Shown: one piece after another, positions 27,701 to 37,240 of the stretch
Layout: every line of letters starts with the position of its first letter
Numbering within the stretch: position 1 is the first letter of the stretch
Origin: Apostichopus japonicus
Taxonomy: Eukaryota; Echinodermata; Holothuroidea; Aspidochirotida; Stichopodidae
Reading direction: 5' to 3'
DNA length: 64,000 bases
Assembly (NCBI RefSeq): GCF_037975245.1
Contig: NC_092568.1
Span: forward strand, 29,107,501 to 29,171,500
Program-made: the position numbers and the translations under genes
The notes under the pieces: generated by a model
What the model was told of the DNA's origin: nothing
Databases searched by the model: none
The model's input: the letters and a program-made list of their open reading frames with translations, nothing else

Positions 27701-30700
27701 TGATCCTGAATGTCTGGCAAAGTGTTTAAGAAATCAGAACGTCCAGGAAAGTAGCTAATTGTATAACTTAGCAAATTTGAGCATTGCTGAATTTCAGGCC
27801 ACTATCAATGACCTTTACGTGTCTAGATTTCGCATAGTGATATTAACGACTGTGAGAGCTTGGTTAACGATGAAGATTCTGAAATGTGCAAATTTTTCGT
27901 ACACGCAAAAAAGGTTGTATTCCTATTGAAGTGGGGAAAAACAAACCTTTGATAATTTTGAATATTAACAACTAACTTATCATCAGATACTATACATTTA
28001 GTGACATATAGTATTGTGTCACTTTTCAAGTTTTCATTCATATCATTTTGAATTTATAACTATCACATTTTCTTTTGTTTCATTATTAAAAGACTACAAC
28101 CATCCTACACACATCTGACAGTTTTAGTTCCTCTTTGAGATAATCCACAAAGAGAATCAGTTCATCCACTCCTGCCGGTCACGTCACTGATTATTGCATA
28201 CATGTCGGATAGATCTAATTTGACGACAGTCAAATTTTCCTATTTTGGACAAACAGGAAAATCTCTGCCGTTAGAAAAAACATCTAACGAATCATAAGAG
28301 ACAGTTTCCTAAATGCATTCTATGATCATTGAACAACAGATCGAGTTGATGTGTTATGTCTTATGTTCATGTTTACAGACTTAATGTATTTCCTGATACA
28401 AAGTTTTATTATTACAGAAAGATGCAGTGGGATTTTGGGGGGTGGGGGGGCATATACAGAAGAGACATTGTCAAGGAATTTTAATGTTTCCTTTTTACTG
28501 TTTATGAAACAACAGTAAATACTGTTGGCTATGCTTACTACAATGTTGTCACGTCAAATAATTATTAACGGATTCTAACTGTCAAGGTACGGTTATTCCT
28601 CGTCCAGCTTACTGCAGTTCTTGGGCCTCAGAGTTTAGTAAGCTTTAAGTGTTGAAGAGTTTAGATTTTGCCTCGATAAATTTTGCCTGAGGGCGATCAC
28701 AAATAGCTTTGACATTATACAAACAATAGTTCATCTTGCTTGAAGGGTACAGTTCATCGATAAATATACTTTACAAGTTTAAATTAATCACAAGGCTATC
28801 ACAAAAATTTTAGAGGATGGGAAAGGTCGGGGACGGTTGGGTCTTTAATGTCATGAATGTACTTTCAATTTGATCATGAACTCAAGATAGCAGTGGGGGC
28901 CACAGATTTGAAAAATGAAGAAAAAAAATACATTCTTCTCATAAATTCCTATAATTTAATATGTTAATCTTAAGTACTAAATAGTTGTTAATGTGTTTAA
29001 TACATGTAAATCATAAACACTAAATTTTGGTTTTTAGTCAAAATCAATGTGTTTTTCAGATTTGACGTCCGCTGACCTTTGACCTCCGCCAATTCCAAAC
29101 AGGTCCTTGTACTAAGCAAGAGGGTTCTACCAATGATGCATGGCATTCAACTAAGCTTTTTAAGTTATCATGTTTGTATAAAGAGGCAACAGCTACAGTA
29201 CAAACCCAAAGAAATGCCCATGCCAACTACAAAATCTTTTCACATTCAGCAATGCATAAAAAAAAAGACTCCAGAACAAGTTTCCTCAGAAATTAAAAAA
29301 AAAGTCTTGATGGTGGTATAATACTATCTAATTTAAGTTTTTTAAATTCTTCCTAGGATATTTTGCTACATTACTATAGAAGCTACTGGGTTAATTTCAG
29401 GTACTGTCTAAAGGGGATTTCCCAAGACATGCAACAATGTCCCTTTATAAAAAAATATAAAAAAACTGAACCAGTTAGCATTGTGATTCCTTGCCATACA
29501 GTTCTCCCCCAACTTTTAGAAATAACGATCTAACTTATGCAGAGCAAGTGAGTTAAATTTGTCCCAAGAATTAAGTGAGAACCAGAAAAGATTTGTAGCA
29601 ATCCCTTGTGGGCATCAACCATGTCATTCACCCATAAGGATTTTAAAGTATAGAATTTTAAACTAAAATGTTTGAATATCCAGAAAGAACAGTCTTCCTA
29701 TGTGAAATATAGACACAGTGTACAAATTTTGAGCTAGAAATCCCTTTAATAATTGTTGAGGGTTACATGACATAGTTAATACACTGTGAAATGATGGGGA
29801 AAAAATGGACAATTTTATCCACCATTTGATATAACCTTTTGACCCCTTTGGCCAGTTTGTGCCCATTTGAGTGCAGGGAATGCTTAAAGTTCACAAGTAC
29901 TGCATGTTTAAAGCAAGAGTATGAACTCTAAAGCAGATTTCATTACCTAGATACCAGGAACAGTATGTTTCATTGAAGACCTATAAAGTCCCTTCACAGA
30001 ACTAAACTGAACTTGACCAATCTACAGTATGTTCACCAAACGAAAATCATAGCATTTTAGAATTCTCAGATTAATTTTATTTTTGGAGTTATCATGTCTA
30101 AAAGACTTTGATGCCTGTTGACCTCATGTGACCTTTGACCTCTATCAATTTCAACAGGATTCTTGCACTCACCAAGCTGGATCTACATACTAAATATGAA
30201 GTTCAAGGAAGATGTACTTCTGGTGTTACCTTGTTTACAAGATTTTCAGACTTTCACTTAAAAGTTGACCGCAAAGGACCTTTGACCTCCAATTTTGATA
30301 GGTTTCTTGTACTCAACAAGCTGAATCTGCATACCATGAGGAAGTTCAACGAAGACGTACTTTTGAGTTATCGTGTTCACAAAGTTTTCAGACTTTGACC
30401 TCTGTTGACCCCAAATGACCATTGAACTTCACTGAAAATAATAGGCTCCTTGTACTCAATAAGATGGATCCACAAACCAAGTATGATGTTAATCCACCAT
30501 GAACTTTTTGACCATACAAGCAAGTGTCACACACACATGCCATCACCATCGCATAGATTCCTTTGCCTCCAGCAAGGAATGAAAAAAAAAATTTCAAAAA
30601 GTCATCAAAAAGGAATTTCATTCACTTAACCGCCAAAGTCTCAATGCAACCCACTTGAAGCCTCAAAATATACAGTACTAATGAAATACTCCATGAAATT

Positions 30701-33700
30701 TATTAGCAGGGAGACATCTTCTCTTAGGCTCTTAACTGGTAAAAAGATCTTTAAAATTTTGATTGATTCCTGCAACAACAACAAAGAAAGACTTCATGAA
30801 ATTTGAAATTAAAATGTCTGACAAAGTATTATCCAGGCACCTCTTTGAAGCTTCATTAAAACACAGACTTAACATATTGGATGAGTAGAGACGCATCACA
30901 AGTTTTGTTCCCCCTTGCAGATGCCATGTGAACACTTAAGATTGTAAACTATTAACAATAATATGTTGAGTGTTGATTTTTACTGTGATCCTTTGACATT
31001 CAAAAATCTCTCTGTTGAGATCCCTGACACCCTTCAATGAGCAAAGATTTATACAGCTTGTCTCCGAAGAAAAGGTTTCCCTTCGACTGGACCTCTCCTA
31101 TTGAAATCTCTTCAAGCTCTTTTAAAGGTATACCAAGTTTGCATACTCTCCATTAACAGAAGTAGGTGATACCCCCTTCCCCCCCTTCCCCCCCAAACAA
31201 AAAGTATAACAAACTTAAAACCATGTGAATGTATGCTGTTTCTTTAAACTGGGGCAAAAGTGCCAAATGCATTGAATGTTAAAATTGGGGTTTTGAGCTA
31301 CAGTAGCTGATTGAAAGCCCTCTAATTACGAGCTAATCTAAAATTGCCGAGAGGAAACGGAAAAGAAAAGCAAGGAAGGTTGTCAGAATATCATGGTGGA
31401 CTCGATCGCAATTATGTTAATGGAGAAAACTTGACAAGTACGATAAAATTACAGCTCAAGTTTTAATGGCTAAAACTTTGAAATCAGGGATTGACAAAAT
31501 CATTGGATACAACTTGTCACTTGGGGAGCACGACATCAATTCTGCTTGCTGAATCATTCGCTAATGATAAGGATAACATTTCTTGTCAAATTACTTGTAC
31601 AATAGACTAACACTGTGGCTGAGTGGACAAAAGGCTGTGGCATTTGAAGCTACGAGGCTTAGCAATCTGGGGGTTCAGGGTTCGATCACAGGCCGGGTCA
31701 TAGTAAGGTGGGTTTTTCATTAACAATCTACGGTTTTTCTAACTGACATGACTTTCTAAATTGAAAAGATTCCAAATTTGAGTTAAAATGTTGAATTGGA
31801 AGCCACCCAACATGAAAGTTGTAAACCATAAGCCCTTGCGGGCTTCTCTCACACAGGTCACTAAAGCGTTAAAAATAATTGCCTGATTATTATTATTAAT
31901 TTAATTTAAGCAACAGGTTCCGTTTGCAGCCCTATTTCCTCTCTCCATCAGATATGCTGGAATGTACAGAGGTAACGTTCTTGCGATATGAGATTTACAA
32001 ACATCGATACATCATAAATTTTGTATTAACCCACAAAAGAGAAAAAAAACAACCACTTTCTACTAGATAAAATCCAGTCAAAATTAAGCAGTACTTTTCA
32101 ATTTGTTGTAAGCATCCATGGCATGATTCACTATAACAATTACTAAAGTTTTGATGATTTGTAAAATGTATTGTTCTATGCTTGTGTATAATCAGTTATT
32201 AGTCTGACGAACGATATCAAAGCATATTAAACTCGTTTGTTTTAATGTTGCACGGCAAAACCTAGTGTGCACTGTACTGCTATAGTCTGCTGTATATCAT
32301 TTCACAACAGCTATGCTTTATACAGATCTTGAGAAAGCATGTTATTGTTGAAAATTAATAACCAACATTTTATAATGTTCTTTGGAATAATGGATTATTA
32401 ACTGCTTTTTTGTTTGTTCATTCTGTACTATCAAAACCACTATAGCATGAAATAATGATACACTATAAGATGATTGATAGTAACTGCGTCATTTTAAGTA
32501 AACTGAAAATGAAAAAGTCTTGGACGCATGCCAATATGTTAAACACTATTTTCTGTGCTGTTTCAAAAAGAGCGTATTATGATGGAAATAATGAACTAAT
32601 ACCTGGGTATCCAGTGCGAGTTATTATTTCATATACACAGCAACAACAACAAATCATTTTGTCATAAAATAAGGAGGTTGTCTGAAAAGGTGAAAACAAA
32701 AATGGAGATATAATGTAATTATTCTGTGGACACAGTTGTAGTAGATGGTATTCACTAATGGCAGCCCCCACCCCCCCCCCCCAAGAAAAAAATACAACCA
32801 AACAACCTGACTTTAAAAACATTGAGATGTTTTTGCAAAGTCATATCTCCAAATTTACTGTGACAATGACAATTTGACAAACTCAACTTTTAATGGCAAA
32901 CTTTTTCCTTTTTTTTGTCTTCATGATAAATCATTTGACAGCTCTAATGAAGGCTTTGAAAGCAATCCATGTATATGGTTATACATTACATGATTAACTG
33001 AGCATCATCAGAAATTTAACTACGCTTTTTTTTTGCCTCTTGGGGATAAAAACATTGCTCGGCTAATGAAGTTTTTGGTGCCTAGTCTGCAGTGTCTATA
33101 AATGATATATATGCTGATGAATGAATTACACTCGGGTAAAAAAAAATTTAAAAAAGGCAATTTACCCTTTTCCTTCAGAAAATACTAAAAGATATTTATT
33201 TTTATTATCAGATATATTTTGCACCTATCATTTCAGATACATATTTATTATGTGATTAACTGTATATCACCTGAATAAATCTAACACATAATGCTACATT
33301 TCAAGCGTTCAAAATTTTATTCATTTTGAAATTCTGTCCCAATAGTTTCCTACATGTATGTTACATACTAGGATTTTTACTTGAAAATGTAGGGAGCAGA
33401 TACATTATGAATCTTATGAATATCCCCAAAACTTGCACCCAAGACTTTCTTTGTAAATATTAATCAATGAAAAATATACCAATGCTTTACTGTATATCTA
33501 TACAGTACTCTTGGCCATATTTAAAAAAAAACAATATATTTATACAAACATTTTCCATTTGCAGCAGTTCCATCTGCTAATTAAGCTTGTGAACATACCA
33601 GAATATTGCCGAGGCAGGAAGAAGATATTCAAGGATAAGTTTAATTTTAAACTTCCCCAGGGTTTTCAAAATCGACTAATTCTTCATCAAAATCCTCCTC

Positions 33701-36700
33701 CTCCAAAAAACAAAAAAAAAATATGCAGAAGTAGCGTGACTAGTATAGTTCATCATGTGTGGTCTACAAATTCAACCTTGCACAACATTGGAAACACAAG
33801 CCTCCAATTTTCATTGCAAAATTTATTTGGTTTCATTAAGATATCTTCCATATCCTCCACCCCTTCCCCCCCCCCCCCATCTCCTCATTTACTGAAGATT
33901 ACAGTATAGGACATTCAGAGAAGCTTTGCTTTGCCATTGTAACAAGTCTTCCCCTAAAACAATAACAAAAAAACAAAAAAGAATCTGGAAAAGTGAAAAG
34001 CAATTACAACAAGACGTTCAACAGGCAGCCTGCTCAATATCTCATTTCAAGGATGATCTCGAAAATGAGAAACGCCAGTCTATCTTCTCAATATCCCGAG
34101 AAAGGATATAATAAAAAAAAAAAAAAGAAATAAAACTCACAAAAGCCACGGAAGATTCAATACTGTGGCAACTCGCAAATGAAAGTTGAGAGCACCTGTA
34201 ACTTAATATAAATGTAGAACAAGTTTACAGAAGAAAAGGGTCTTCTTTTGCACTTGAAATGTCTATGACGCTCTATTGAAATTTGTTTCAATGAATCAAA
34301 AACTATTTATGATGCTTATGAAAGTCATTTCCATATCATGAAATCTAAGGATTAAATTTCCTTAAAATAAAAATAAATAAAAAAAAAACAGCAAGGCAAA
34401 ACTGCCAAAGATCATTTTAGCCTTTGAAGAAGATCCTGCTAGGATCGAAACGTCAGGCCAACTTACTTTTACACATTCTCCTACACAGGCTCTCTTGTGG
34501 ATAAGCTGTTTGCTAACAGTTTCCTTTTATTTAAAAATCATTTTACATATAAGCACTTACTGTATGATACCTCTATGATGAATATTCATAAATTTCATGC
34601 TGCTTTGTCAAAGTGAAATATATTCCGTTTGCTCTAAAAGATATTCAAATCAGTATGACAGAAAATCTTAACTTTCTCAACATTGGCCCCAAATGTCAGT
34701 TTTAACTTCATTTAAAATTAAAAAGTGTTTACCAGAGATACATTTCAGGGAGGTCAGTGTATATAATTTGAAGAATCAATTCGATAGGTTGTCTGTATTG
34801 TTTCAGGATTTGGTAGACCATCCACAATAAACTGTGAAAAAGGAGGGGAGGGATAAAGTTTGTAAACTTGGTAAAATATTAAAAACCAAATTGGTTAAAT
34901 GTAACCCATGTTATGAAAAACATGTATACATTCAGTAATGCACTTTTGTAAATCACCAAACTTTGGAGAAATTTCCCAAAATATGGCAGCAATCCAGGAA
35001 TGGAACAACAGATTGATCTGTGTGATGCAAAATATATTCTGTCAGTTGACCAGCGGGAGAGGATGATGTTCTCCACGGTAACCCTGCTCCAGCAGTATAT
35101 ACGTCATATTTGACTGGCAACCTTGGGAGGTACGCTGACAGTTGGGGTCATGCTTACTATTCGCTTAAAGCTGTTGAAATTACAACCTTACCTCGTCACC
35201 TGAAAAATCTGCTTCTGTTGAATAAATCATAGCGAGTAATGAGGTTTCTGATTTCTTAAAAGTGTAATTACCTCTGTCCTCTTCTTCGAAATCTCTCTTT
35301 TCCAACTTCTCGAGAAGGATCCTATTATCCGGGTTGTCGTCTTTCTTAAGTTGCAATTCAAGAATGTCTCTGAAAAAGTGTGAAAGAGTGACACCCTGTG
35401 AGGAAACTTAGCCGTGAGGATTGTACGGTTCTCAGGTGGTGTCTGGTAATTATGTGACTGATTAAAGCTGTGGATCCACCAAAACCAAGACTTCCTATAA
35501 GCTTAAAGGAGACACAAACCCAACCATCATCTTGAGCTTTAATATGTGTCTGAGATCTTTGAGAAAAACAACTCCCCAACACAACTATGTGTGTATTGTA
35601 TTTTAGATCCTCCTGCAAGCAGGAACTCGCAAAGGTGCCATCATTGGCTTATCAAAGCCGCAAGCTGACCCAAGTCAGTCTCTTAGATTCATATTTTATG
35701 TCCATGATTATGAATTGTCAACAACTCTGTAACTGGACAACATACATTATTCTTGGAGTGACTCGAACTCGGGACCTTATGATTGAAAGCCACCGGCGTT
35801 AACCACATAGCTAACACTCCACAACTAAGAAGGTATTGTACCATTTGGGTCTTATCCTAGTTTAAAACTCATGTCTAGGAGCTGTCATTTTGTAAATTTG
35901 TGACATCATAGTGTCACTGAATCTAGAACCTTTTACTTTCTCTTTGTTATTTCTTTTCACATTTTCAAGGTGAAATGTTAAAATTGTTGACCCTGAAACC
36001 GATGCCATCATTACATCATGTAAGCTGCTTCTATATTTTAGATTCAGCATTCGCAAAACAAATCTCCATTTTAGAGAATAAATATTGCAAAAAATATAGA
36101 AAAACAAAACAAATTGAGGCACATGTGGCTCAGTGATGTCATAGTTTAGACTTGATCAAGTCTTTGGCCTTATATGTGCAGGAATATTAAGTCTGTGATA
36201 TCTCCCACATGGAAAAACATTTTTCTAAGCTATTGGGGGGGGGGTAGGAGAGTCGTTCACGACAGTTAACACTATCTCATAAATCAATAATGATATTTGC
36301 GTTTGTGTTTCCTGGAATTCTGCAGGTGAGGGTTGGAAAGAAAGCTAAATAAACACAAGAAAAAAAAAAACATTATGAAAAAGGTGATGCTGCAGAAGTT
36401 TGGAAGGTTGGTTTACTTTATGTTAGCTATGCTAGAATTCAAACTTTTGGAAAAAAATCTTCAGAATTGAATGGAATTTACTTATTCTCACTGATAAAAC
36501 TCAGGGAGAATGTCACTATTTTGTGCCACATGCTAATGGACAGAATTGAAAAATCAACCTCAGAAAATGACATATCGACCTTGGAAAAGAAAACCTTTAG
36601 AAAACTCCACACACAAAAAAAACATGACACTGGCAACTTCTGAACATACAACAAGTTTATCAAAGTATGCAGCCTATTATGTGACACTGTGCTGGAGGAA

Positions 36701-37240
36701 AAGCCACCTTCCTTGATCTGGATTTAATAAGGATTTAGTGTACACATCCCAAAAATCACTTGGTTTCGATGTTTATGGGCTTTACCTTTCCCTCACAAGC
36801 TCCACACTCTAAAGTTATAATGTTCCTTAGAGTGAACTGCTAACAATGTGTAGCATACTACTAGTTCACCCTTGGCGCAGCATAGCGAGAGTGCGGAGGT
36901 TATCGGGAGGAAGTGAAGTGAATACAGTATGTGACATTTTACGCCGTATGGAATGTGATCCCCTAATAGCTATGTGGAATTGACCCTGGATTCAGTGCAA
37001 ACGGGCCATAAATGTCTAAACGACACTATACCTGAGTTCTTTGGTATATCGTTTAAGTTCCTCTGTCTGGTACCCGACTCTGTTCAGGTTCTCCGATATC
37101 TGTCTCAAATCTGGTAGATTGGAAGGGCCTCTGTCGTTGGCTGGAGAGAAAGTGACGGTGAGAAAGACAAGGCTCCCCAGCCAAAGGATGCCGATGATTA
37201 AGCTGAGTTGTACTGTGAACTTCATCTTTGGGGGCGGCAT
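6422..37240 (-). CDS. FUT8: Alpha-(1,6)-fucosyltransferase (FUT8), complete nine-exon coding region
   Basis: FUT8 transfers fucose from GDP-fucose to the innermost GlcNAc of N-glycans (core fucosylation) in the Golgi lumen; this role is known for the family. Coding segments in order: 37240-37032, 35369-35272, 24796-24610, 17161-17047, 11347-11110, 10047-9795, 9042-8866, 7993-7843, 6757-6422. All introns are GT-AG, phases agree at each junction, and the sum is 1764 nt (587 aa plus stop). Seen in the translation: a membrane anchor at about residues 9-30, a charged coiled-coil stem at about 45-165, then the GT23 domain with [10 protein letters not shown] at 368-377. Residues equivalent to human R365, R366, D368, K369, E373, Y382, D409, D410, D453 and S469 are all present (371, 372, 374, 375, 379, 388, 415, 416, 459, 475). 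Eight cysteines matching the human disulphide set are kept (208, 216, 222, 226, 234, 270, 471, 478). An SH3-like domain ends the protein. Start at 37240 is chosen as the first in-frame ATG after an in-frame TAA; 37225 is the alternative. Confidence 0.96.
6758..7842 (-). other. FUT8 intron 8
   Basis: GT-AG intron of 1085 bp, more than half of it the 21 bp minisatellite at 7070-7722. Confidence 0.93.
7070..7722. repeat. 21 bp minisatellite in FUT8 intron 8
   Basis: About 31 head-to-tail units of GAGGTAAAACAGGACATTATT and variants (GGGG for GAGG, GATATT for GACATT). A higher-order pattern appears at 7200-7500, where a three-unit block repeats almost exactly, so the array expanded in steps. Units contain AGGTAAA on the plus strand, antisense to the gene. 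Confidence 0.97.
7843..7993 (-). CDS. FUT8: FUT8 coding exon 8: C-terminal half of catalytic pocket
   Basis: This 151 bp exon has acceptor CCGATATAG and donor CAG|GTAAGT. It encodes [20 protein letters not shown] then [20 protein letters not shown] and [11 protein letters not shown]459 equals human D453 and S475 equals human S469. C471 pairs in human with the cysteine that starts the next exon. The acceptor has no long pyrimidine tract but is the only one keeping phase. Confidence 0.94.
7994..8865 (-). other. FUT8 intron 7
   Basis: 872 bp GT-AG intron. A plus-strand G/A-rich stretch at about 8210-8450 repeats AGGCTTG-like words loosely; nothing else seen. Confidence 0.92.
8866..9042 (-). CDS. 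FUT8: FUT8 coding exon 7: GDP-fucose binding motif
   Basis: This 177 bp exon has acceptor CTTGTCCAG and donor TT|GTAAGT. It opens with [16 protein letters not shown], the family motif for nucleotide-sugar binding that includes the arginine equivalent to human R365. It closes with [17 protein letters not shown], where the two aspartates equal human D409 and D410. E379 and Y388 match human E373 and Y382. The proline after human DD is Asp here. Confidence 0.97.
9043..9794 (-). other. FUT8 intron 6
   Basis: 752 bp GT-AG intron without recognisable repeats or genes. Confidence 0.93.
9795..10047 (-). CDS. FUT8: FUT8 coding exon 6: central GT23 domain
   Basis: This 253 bp exon has acceptor TTTTTTGCAG and donor GG|GTGAGC. 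It encodes the strongly conserved block [20 protein letters not shown], followed by [20 protein letters not shown] and [12 protein letters not shown]. Human FUT8 has [20 protein letters not shown] and VHGDPAVWW at the same places. The last two bases complete G367 with the next exon. Confidence 0.96.
10048..11109 (-). other. FUT8 intron 5
   Basis: 1062 bp GT-AG intron with a 10-base G run at 10438-10447 and a C run near 10850; no other feature. Confidence 0.93.
11110..11347 (-). CDS. FUT8: FUT8 coding exon 5: N-terminal part of GT23 domain
   Basis: This 238 bp exon has acceptor TTTCATCAG and donor CAAG|GTACTC. It encodes [20 protein letters not shown] and the following block through [20 protein letters not shown], ending [16 protein letters not shown]. 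Six cysteines (208, 216, 222, 226, 234, 270) match human C204, C212, C218, C222, C230 and C266. The shift from +4 to +6 numbering against human comes at the following loop, which is two residues longer. Confidence 0.96.
15167..15246. repeat. Nested short direct repeats
   Basis: A TACATGATATGTATACTAG block occurs at both ends, with three TTACTAGTTTGTA-like units between. Looks like local slippage. Confidence 0.75.
15921..15991. repeat. 20-21 bp tandem repeat, 3.5 units
   Basis: AGGCCAGTCATCCCAAAACC and variants repeated head to tail in intron 4. Confidence 0.85.
17047..17161 (-). CDS. FUT8: FUT8 coding exon 4: stem to catalytic domain linker
   Basis: This 115 bp exon is bounded by TCTCTCAG and CAA|GTAAGA. 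It encodes residues 166-203, [20 protein letters not shown] through [11 protein letters not shown], matching human [20 protein letters not shown] and DLTELVQRRITYLQ. Exit phase is 0, which joins YLQ to NPKDC as in the human protein. Confidence 0.94.
21376..21457. repeat. 11 bp tandem repeat
   Basis: Units of TGTGACTGAAC and TGTGATTTGTGAC alternate over about 80 bp. Confidence 0.8.
21847..22097. mobile_element. Palindromic MITE-like (foldback) element
   Basis: The ends GGTTAGCCCTCGCTC and GAGCGAGGGCTAACC are perfect 15 bp inverted repeats. Beyond them the arms pair imperfectly over about 100 bp each (TATAACCGG against CCGGGTATA; ATGATCTACGAAGTAACCAA against a diverged complement), leaving about 50 bp in the middle. 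It codes for nothing. High GC at the ends contrasts with the intron. No clear target-site duplication is visible. Confidence 0.8.
22512..22565. repeat. AT-rich palindrome
   Basis: TATAACTATA and TATAGTTATA words repeat on both strands around a TA core, giving a short cruciform-prone stretch. Confidence 0.75.
22573..23004 (-). other. Orphan open reading frame, function unknown
   Basis: 143 codons open on the FUT8 strand inside intron 3; the first in-frame ATG is at 22962. The composition looks protein-like ([58 protein letters not shown]), with few simple-sequence runs. I do not recognise the family. It has no visible signal peptide, membrane span or promoter. It may be a piece of a mobile-element or retrocopied protein; equally, it could be chance, since the plus strand of the same stretch is also open for 99 codons. 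Confidence 0.3.
24610..24796 (-). CDS. FUT8: FUT8 coding exon 3: stem coiled coil
   Basis: This 187 bp exon has acceptor TTCGACAG at 24797-24798 and donor AG|GTAAGA at 24609. The reading frame contains [20 protein letters not shown] and [16 protein letters not shown], which align with human [20 protein letters not shown] and SELKKLKNL. Residues are 104-164, with A103 and R165 split across junctions. A longer open frame over the same bases (24664-24858) is in the wrong frame and is a shadow. Confidence 0.92.
25538..25737. repeat. Tandem duplication, exact 100 bp period
   Basis: 25538-25637 and 25638-25737 are the same 100 bases with one visible change (GTCATCC against GCCATCC), so the event is very recent or maintained by conversion. 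Confidence 0.97.
25911..26205. repeat. TACATGTA-rich minisatellite
   Basis: About 295 bp of units such as CACCTACATGTACAGTAAAG and TGCCTACATGTACAATG, period roughly 20-22 bp. The self-complementary TACATGTA core repeats more than ten times, so strands can form serial small hairpins. Confidence 0.93.
26479..26850. repeat. Pair of diverged direct repeats
   Basis: ATCTGTCACATACAGTAAAC occurs at about 26491 and 26825, each preceded by related AAACAGGGAT-like sequence and AAAACCTCATNTGA words, suggesting an old ~330 bp tandem duplication. Confidence 0.6.
27267..27296 (+). repeat. Short dispersed repeat, copy 1
   Basis: CAGGGAATGCTTAAAGTTCA and the next ten bases recur at 29874-29903 with one change, marking a shared repeat border. 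Confidence 0.75.
29055..29180 (+). repeat. DR1-bearing repeat unit, single copy
   Basis: One unit of the ~140 bp family seen at 30086-30545: TGACCTTTGACCT at 29073-29085, a TCCTTGTACT block, then AAGTTATCATGTT. TGACCT-T-TGACCT is a textbook direct repeat 1 site for RXR/HNF4/PPAR-type receptors; binding here is not shown. Confidence 0.75.
29470..29903 (+). repeat. Interspersed repeat, related to 60820-61060
   Basis: GTGATTCCTTGCC, GAGTTA.A.TTGTC, GTGAGAAC and TTGTGGGCATC.ACCA blocks occur in the same order as at 60820-61060. The unit ends at the CAGGGAATGCTTAAAG border. It carries no open frame. Confidence 0.65.
30086..30545 (+). repeat. ~140 bp tandem repeat array with nuclear-receptor-like sites
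   Basis: Three diverged units start at about 30086, 30222 and 30365 with GAGTTATC-TGTT-like words. Each has TTTCAGACTT, one or more TGACC(T) words, TTCTTGNACTCANCAAG, and GGATCTACATAC-like sequence. A perfect DR1 (TGACCTTTGACCT) lies at 30129-30141 and a near-perfect one (GGACCTTTGACCT) at about 30267-30279. Confidence 0.85.
31608..31866 (+). mobile_element. tRNA-derived SINE
   Basis: The A box is TGGCTGAGTGG and the B box GGTTCGATCAC (about 31680-31690), followed by a unique body (TAAGGTGGGTTTTT, TTAAAATGTTGAATTGG, GTTGTAAACCAT). The head resembles a type II (Leu/Ser-like) tRNA. It aligns along its length with the reversed copy at 1-268. Not a functional tRNA: no acceptor stem closes it. 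Confidence 0.8.
32768..33878. repeat. Poly-C runs in intron 2
   Basis: Pure C runs of 12 (32771-32782) and 13 (33866-33878) bases; sequence between them is AT-rich without a gene. Confidence 0.8.
34420..34458 (+). mobile_element. Penelope-like tail with hammerhead-ribozyme-like core
   Basis: Order on the plus strand: GCCT, TTGAAGA, A, GATCCT-GCT-AGGATC hairpin, GAAA, C, GTC, AGGC. GCCT and AGGC can pair (stem I), the hairpin is stem II, and GAAAC-GUC matches the conserved core. Two departures: T in place of C at core position 3, and one extra A before stem II. Hammerhead motifs are known in Penelope-like elements; catalysis here is unproven. Minus-strand FUT8 RNA would carry the antisense. 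Confidence 0.5.
35272..35369 (-). CDS. FUT8: FUT8 coding exon 2: coiled-coil stem
   Basis: This 98 bp exon is bounded by TTTTCAG and GAG|GTAATT. Phase 2 entry completes an Arg codon and exit leaves one base. It reads [17 protein letters not shown] then [15 protein letters not shown]: highly charged, helical and lacking cysteine. That fits the luminal stem that drives FUT8 dimerisation. The sequence is poorly conserved with human, so the call rests on phase and position between recognised exons. Confidence 0.85.
35716..35827 (-). mobile_element. tRNA-like SINE fragment, second type
   Basis: On the minus strand: GTTAGCTATGTGGTTAACGC (A-box region) and GAGTTCGAGTCACTCC (B-box region), followed by a non-tRNA tail. 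The head differs from the 31608 family, so this is another SINE or a tRNA pseudogene. Confidence 0.55.
36880..36945 (+). repeat. Upstream repeat family, copy in intron 1
   Basis: GGCGCAGCATAGCGAGAGTG followed by GGGAGGAAGTGAAGTGAATA and CAGTATG corresponds to the GGCGCAGTGC and GAAGTAAATACAGT parts of the family seen at 45-63 kb. It ends about 90 bp before coding exon 1. Confidence 0.5.
37032..37240 (-). CDS. FUT8: FUT8 coding exon 1: start codon, membrane anchor, early stem
   Basis: The exon gives 69 codons plus two bases. It encodes a short basic N-terminus (MPPPKMK), a hydrophobic segment of about 22 residues and the first stem helix, whose pattern matches human FUT8 ([20 protein letters not shown]). 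The donor is CAG|GTATAG at 37031. The ATG at 37240 has a weak context (T at -3). The next in-frame ATG at 37225 (MKFTVQ) has A at -3 and may be the main start, giving 582 residues; both keep the whole anchor. Confidence 0.9.

Larger units (their letters stand above)
24797..35271 (-). other. FUT8 intron 2
   Basis: The longest intron (10.5 kb, GT-AG), rich in repeats annotated separately. The 180-codon plus-strand frame at 24851-25393 directly beside exon 3 is unsupported. Sequence between the listed repeats is AT-rich and featureless to my reading. Confidence 0.92.
35370..37031 (-). other. FUT8 intron 1 (between coding exons 1 and 2)
   Basis: 1.66 kb GT-AG intron containing a reversed SINE-like segment (35716-35827), a 10-base G run (36235-36244) and one copy of the upstream repeat family (36880-36945). 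Confidence 0.9.

Noticed and set aside
31608-31700. Functional tRNA gene
   Set aside because: A and B boxes are present but no acceptor stem closes, and the sequence continues into a SINE body shared with another copy.
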